Shown here: positions 13,739-15,666 of the stretch, piece by piece
Layout: each line of letters begins with the position of its first letter
Position numbering within the stretch: the stretch's first letter is position 1
Assembly: GCA_003222835.1 (NCBI GenBank)
Contig: QHXE01000512.1
Coordinates: 1-15,666, forward strand
Direction: 5' to 3'
From: Acidobacteriota bacterium
GTDB taxonomy: Bacteria > Acidobacteriota > Blastocatellia > Pyrinomonadales > Pyrinomonadaceae
Length of the DNA: 15,666 bases
Position numbers and translations under genes: made by a program
The notes under the pieces: generated by a model
What the model was told of the DNA's origin: nothing
The model's input: only the letters and a program-made list of their open reading frames with translations
The model's database searches: none

Positions 13739-15646
13739 ATGAAACAGCAACAACGATTTATCGTGGCGCTCGTCGTTTCAGCAGCAGTGCTGATTCTTTG
13801 GAACTACGTGTTCCCGCCGGCCAAGCCACTACAGCCAAATGTGAATGCGAACGCGAATGCCAACGCAAACGCTCAGCCGTCAACCACATCTTCGCCGCAG
13901 CCTACGTCGCAACCAACGACAAGGGCCAAACCTGCACAGGCCGTCCAGGCTTCTGCGCCAACGGCAGAGCCTAATCCGCAGCGAAAACTGCGCATAGTCA
14001 CGCCTTTGTACGAAGCAACGCTCGATACTCACGGAGCGGTGGCGACGAGTTGGATTATTACGCGAAACAAGAACACGGGCCGCGAGATTTACGCAGCTAA
14101 TTCGACTAGGAGCAATCCTGAACCGCTGGAACTGATCCCGACGCCACCGGCGGGCGTCGCACTGGATCAACTTTTTCGTCCTCTGCAGATCGTCACTGAT
14201 GAGCCAACCGTCGATGCTCTTCTGTCTGGCAGAAACTTCCGAGTCTCCGGCCCTAATGCTGAGTCAGGCGATGAAACGATCAATGTTCCTAGCGGTTCGC
14301 AGCAAATCGATTTCGTCATTCACGATGACGCCACCGCGCTGGATGCGACGAAGCGCATCACGTTTTTCGCCGATCGATACAGCACCGAAGTCGAACTCAA
14401 AATCTTGCGCAACAATCAGCCCTTGCCGCAAGTGAAGTTGGCGATTGGGCCCAGCATTGGCGATCAGGGGATTGAGCATCACAGTTTTTACACCGTTGCT
14501 CCGGAAGGCATCGCCGTCGTCGATGGCAAGGCTGAGCGCTTTCCCGCCGAGCCGATTCATAGAAACGCGGGTGGTTGGTTCAGCTCGCCGCGGCCCGAAG
14601 GCGCTGATTTGCAAAAGGTCGGCGGCAACGCCAGTTGGGCCGGAGTTGGCGACACGTACTTTGGGATGATTGCCGTGCCGCCGAAACCGGTCTCGGGACT
14701 TGAGTACCGCACGGTCGCTTTCGAACACAAGACCAACGACAAGCCCGAGCAGCGATTTCTGATTACCGGCTTGCTCCCAGTGCCGACTGACGGTGCAAAA
14801 ATAGAAATCTATGTTGGCCCCAAAGATCATCGGCTGCTCGACCAAGCCAGCAAGGAAATCGCGAAAGCAGGCGGTGCTCAGGTCGATCTGGGTGAAGCGA
14901 TCAATTATGGATTTCTTGCTTGGATGCGACGCGCGCTGGCCGTTCCGATTCTTTTCTCCATCAATGCGCTGCAGAAAACAACCGGAAGTTACGGTGTCGC
15001 TATCATTCTCTTCACCATCTTCATCTATTCGCTTTTCTTCCCACTCAAGTGGCAATCGTCGCGCAAAATGAAAAAGGCGCAGAAGTACGCGCCGCGCATG
15101 AAAGAGCTGCAAGAGAAATTGAAAGGAATGAAGCAGAGCGATCCGCGCATGAAAGAGTTGCAGATGGAGCAACTGCGCTTGATGAAAGAAGCAAACCCGC
15201 TCGGTGGATGTTTGCCTCTGCTGATTCAGATGCCGTTTCTGTTTGCGCTCTATAGCGCGATTACGATTTCGATCGATTTTCGGCAGGCGTCATTCTTGTG
15301 GATTCCTGACTTGTCAGGTCCCGAACCTTATTTTCTTTCTTTCCTGCGCGTCCTGCCGATTCTCTTTGCCGGGTCGATGATCGTTTTGCAGTTGTTGACG
15401 CCGCAGCCTTCGGCCGATCCGCTGCAGCGTAAAATGATGGCCGTTGGCATGCCGCTCTTCATGCTTTACATTTTGTGGAGCGCGCCGGCGGGCCTGCTGC
15501 TCTATTGGTTGGTCGGTAACATCGTAGGCTTCGTGCAACAGATGCTTATCAACCGCCTCACCAAGACTGACGAAGAAGCGCCACCGCCTGATGAGAAAGG
15601 CGCGAAGAAAAAATCGGCGAAGAAATTGAAGCCAGCAGAAGCGTGA
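13739..15646 (+). CDS. yidC: Membrane protein insertase YidC
   Basis: This 635-residue protein inserts and folds inner-membrane proteins, with or without SecYEG. It has the Gram-negative layout: an N-terminal transmembrane helix (about 8-24), a low-complexity linker with NVNANANANANA (34-45) and P/T/Q-rich residues, a periplasmic beta domain (about 80-370), then the conserved five-helix core. Core signatures are GSYGVAIILFTIFIYSLFFPL, a charged cytoplasmic hairpin of KELQ-type repeats, NPLGGCLPLLIQMPFLFALY and GLLLYWLVGNIVGFVQQMLI. The tail, KGAKKKSAKKLKPAEA, is basic and could contact ribosomes. The usual groove arginine in the first core helix (E. coli R366) is tyrosine here (Y430). No Shine-Dalgarno precedes the ATG; a nested inverted repeat ends 11 bases upstream. 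The stop codon is within the window. Confidence 0.97.
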   Translation: MKQQQRFIVALVVSAAVLILWNYVFPPAKPLQPNVNANANANANAQPSTTSSPQPTSQPTTRAKPAQAVQASAPTAEPNPQRKLRIVTPLYEATLDTHGAVATSWIITRNKNTGREIYAANSTRSNPEPLELIPTPPAGVALDQLFRPLQIVTDEPTVDALLSGRNFRVSGPNAESGDETINVPSGSQQIDFVIHDDATALDATKRITFFADRYSTEVELKILRNNQPLPQVKLAIGPSIGDQGIEHHSFYTVAPEGIAVVDGKAERFPAEPIHRNAGGWFSSPRPEGADLQKVGGNASWAGVGDTYFGMIAVPPKPVSGLEYRTVAFEHKTNDKPEQRFLITGLLPVPTDGAKIEIYVGPKDHRLLDQASKEIAKAGGAQVDLGEAINYGFLAWMRRALAVPILFSINALQKTTGSYGVAIILFTIFIYSLFFPLKWQSSRKMKKAQKYAPRMKELQEKLKGMKQSDPRMKELQMEQLRLMKEANPLGGCLPLLIQMPFLFALYSAITISIDFRQASFLWIPDLSGPEPYFLSFLRVLPILFAGSMIVLQLLTPQPSADPLQRKMMAVGMPLFMLYILWSAPAGLLLYWLVGNIVGFVQQMLINRLTKTDEEAPPPDEKGAKKKSAKKLKPAEA

Positions 15647-15666
15647 TGATTCGTCATAGACAGGAT

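Noticed and set aside
14264..15172. Long antisense frame (302 codons) opposite yidC
   Set aside because: It lies entirely inside the well-supported yidC gene, has no recognisable motif, and looks like a by-product of yidC codon use.

Overview
The window looks like a piece of chromosome from a member of the Acidobacteriota, perhaps Blastocatellia-like. This is an inference. It rests on a PadR regulator paired with a protein carrying the N-terminal prefix seen on acidobacterial ABC permeases, a split F1Fo cluster in the order b'-b-delta-alpha-gamma, a phosphotransferase/class III aminotransferase fusion, moderate GC, and intergenic spacers full of short palindromic repeats. No tRNA, rRNA, CRISPR array, transposase or phage gene was seen. 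Almost all of the window is ordinary housekeeping or accessory chromosome; I found no clear-cut new defence or biosynthetic system.

Layout. Positions 1-99 (minus) hold the first 33 codons of a probable Nudix hydrolase. Positions 225-2555 (plus) hold a 776-residue fusion of an APH-type kinase domain and a PLP class III aminotransferase. Positions 2696-3308 (minus) hold a two-gene unit, a 71-residue protein overlapping a nucleotidyltransferase-fold protein, behind an extended -10 promoter that predicts a leaderless mRNA. After a gene-poor stretch come, on minus, an SPFH/band-7 protein with two C-terminal zinc ribbons (own terminator) and a VanZ-family membrane protein. On plus follow a PadR regulator with a visible promoter and operator-like palindrome, a small membrane protein with the permease-prefix domain, and an exported serine hydrolase of the class C beta-lactamase fold.

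Positions 8307-12439 (minus) carry ATP synthase genes transcribed b' -> b -> delta -> alpha -> gamma. The a, c, beta and epsilon genes are absent; the order and the missing beta/epsilon recall the cyanobacterial arrangement. The first three genes are packed to within 4 bp or overlap, but both spacers flanking atpA are filled by unrelated palindromic repeats. Divergently, positions 12644-15646 (plus) carry rpmH-rnpA-yidD-yidC: ribosomal protein L34, the RNase P protein, the YidD membrane factor and the YidC insertase. This conserved cluster links membrane-protein insertion to the adjacent ATP synthase, whose Fo subunits are classic YidC clients. Here too the rnpA/yidD and yidD/yidC spacers each carry inverted repeats.

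The items most worth a second look are: the palindromes with 7-nt or 9-nt internal periods in many spacers, one of which encodes the tail of the VanZ protein and another of which seems to supply the yidD ribosome-binding site; the split ATP synthase layout; replacement of the conserved YidC groove arginine by tyrosine; and the two-domain kinase-aminotransferase fusion.
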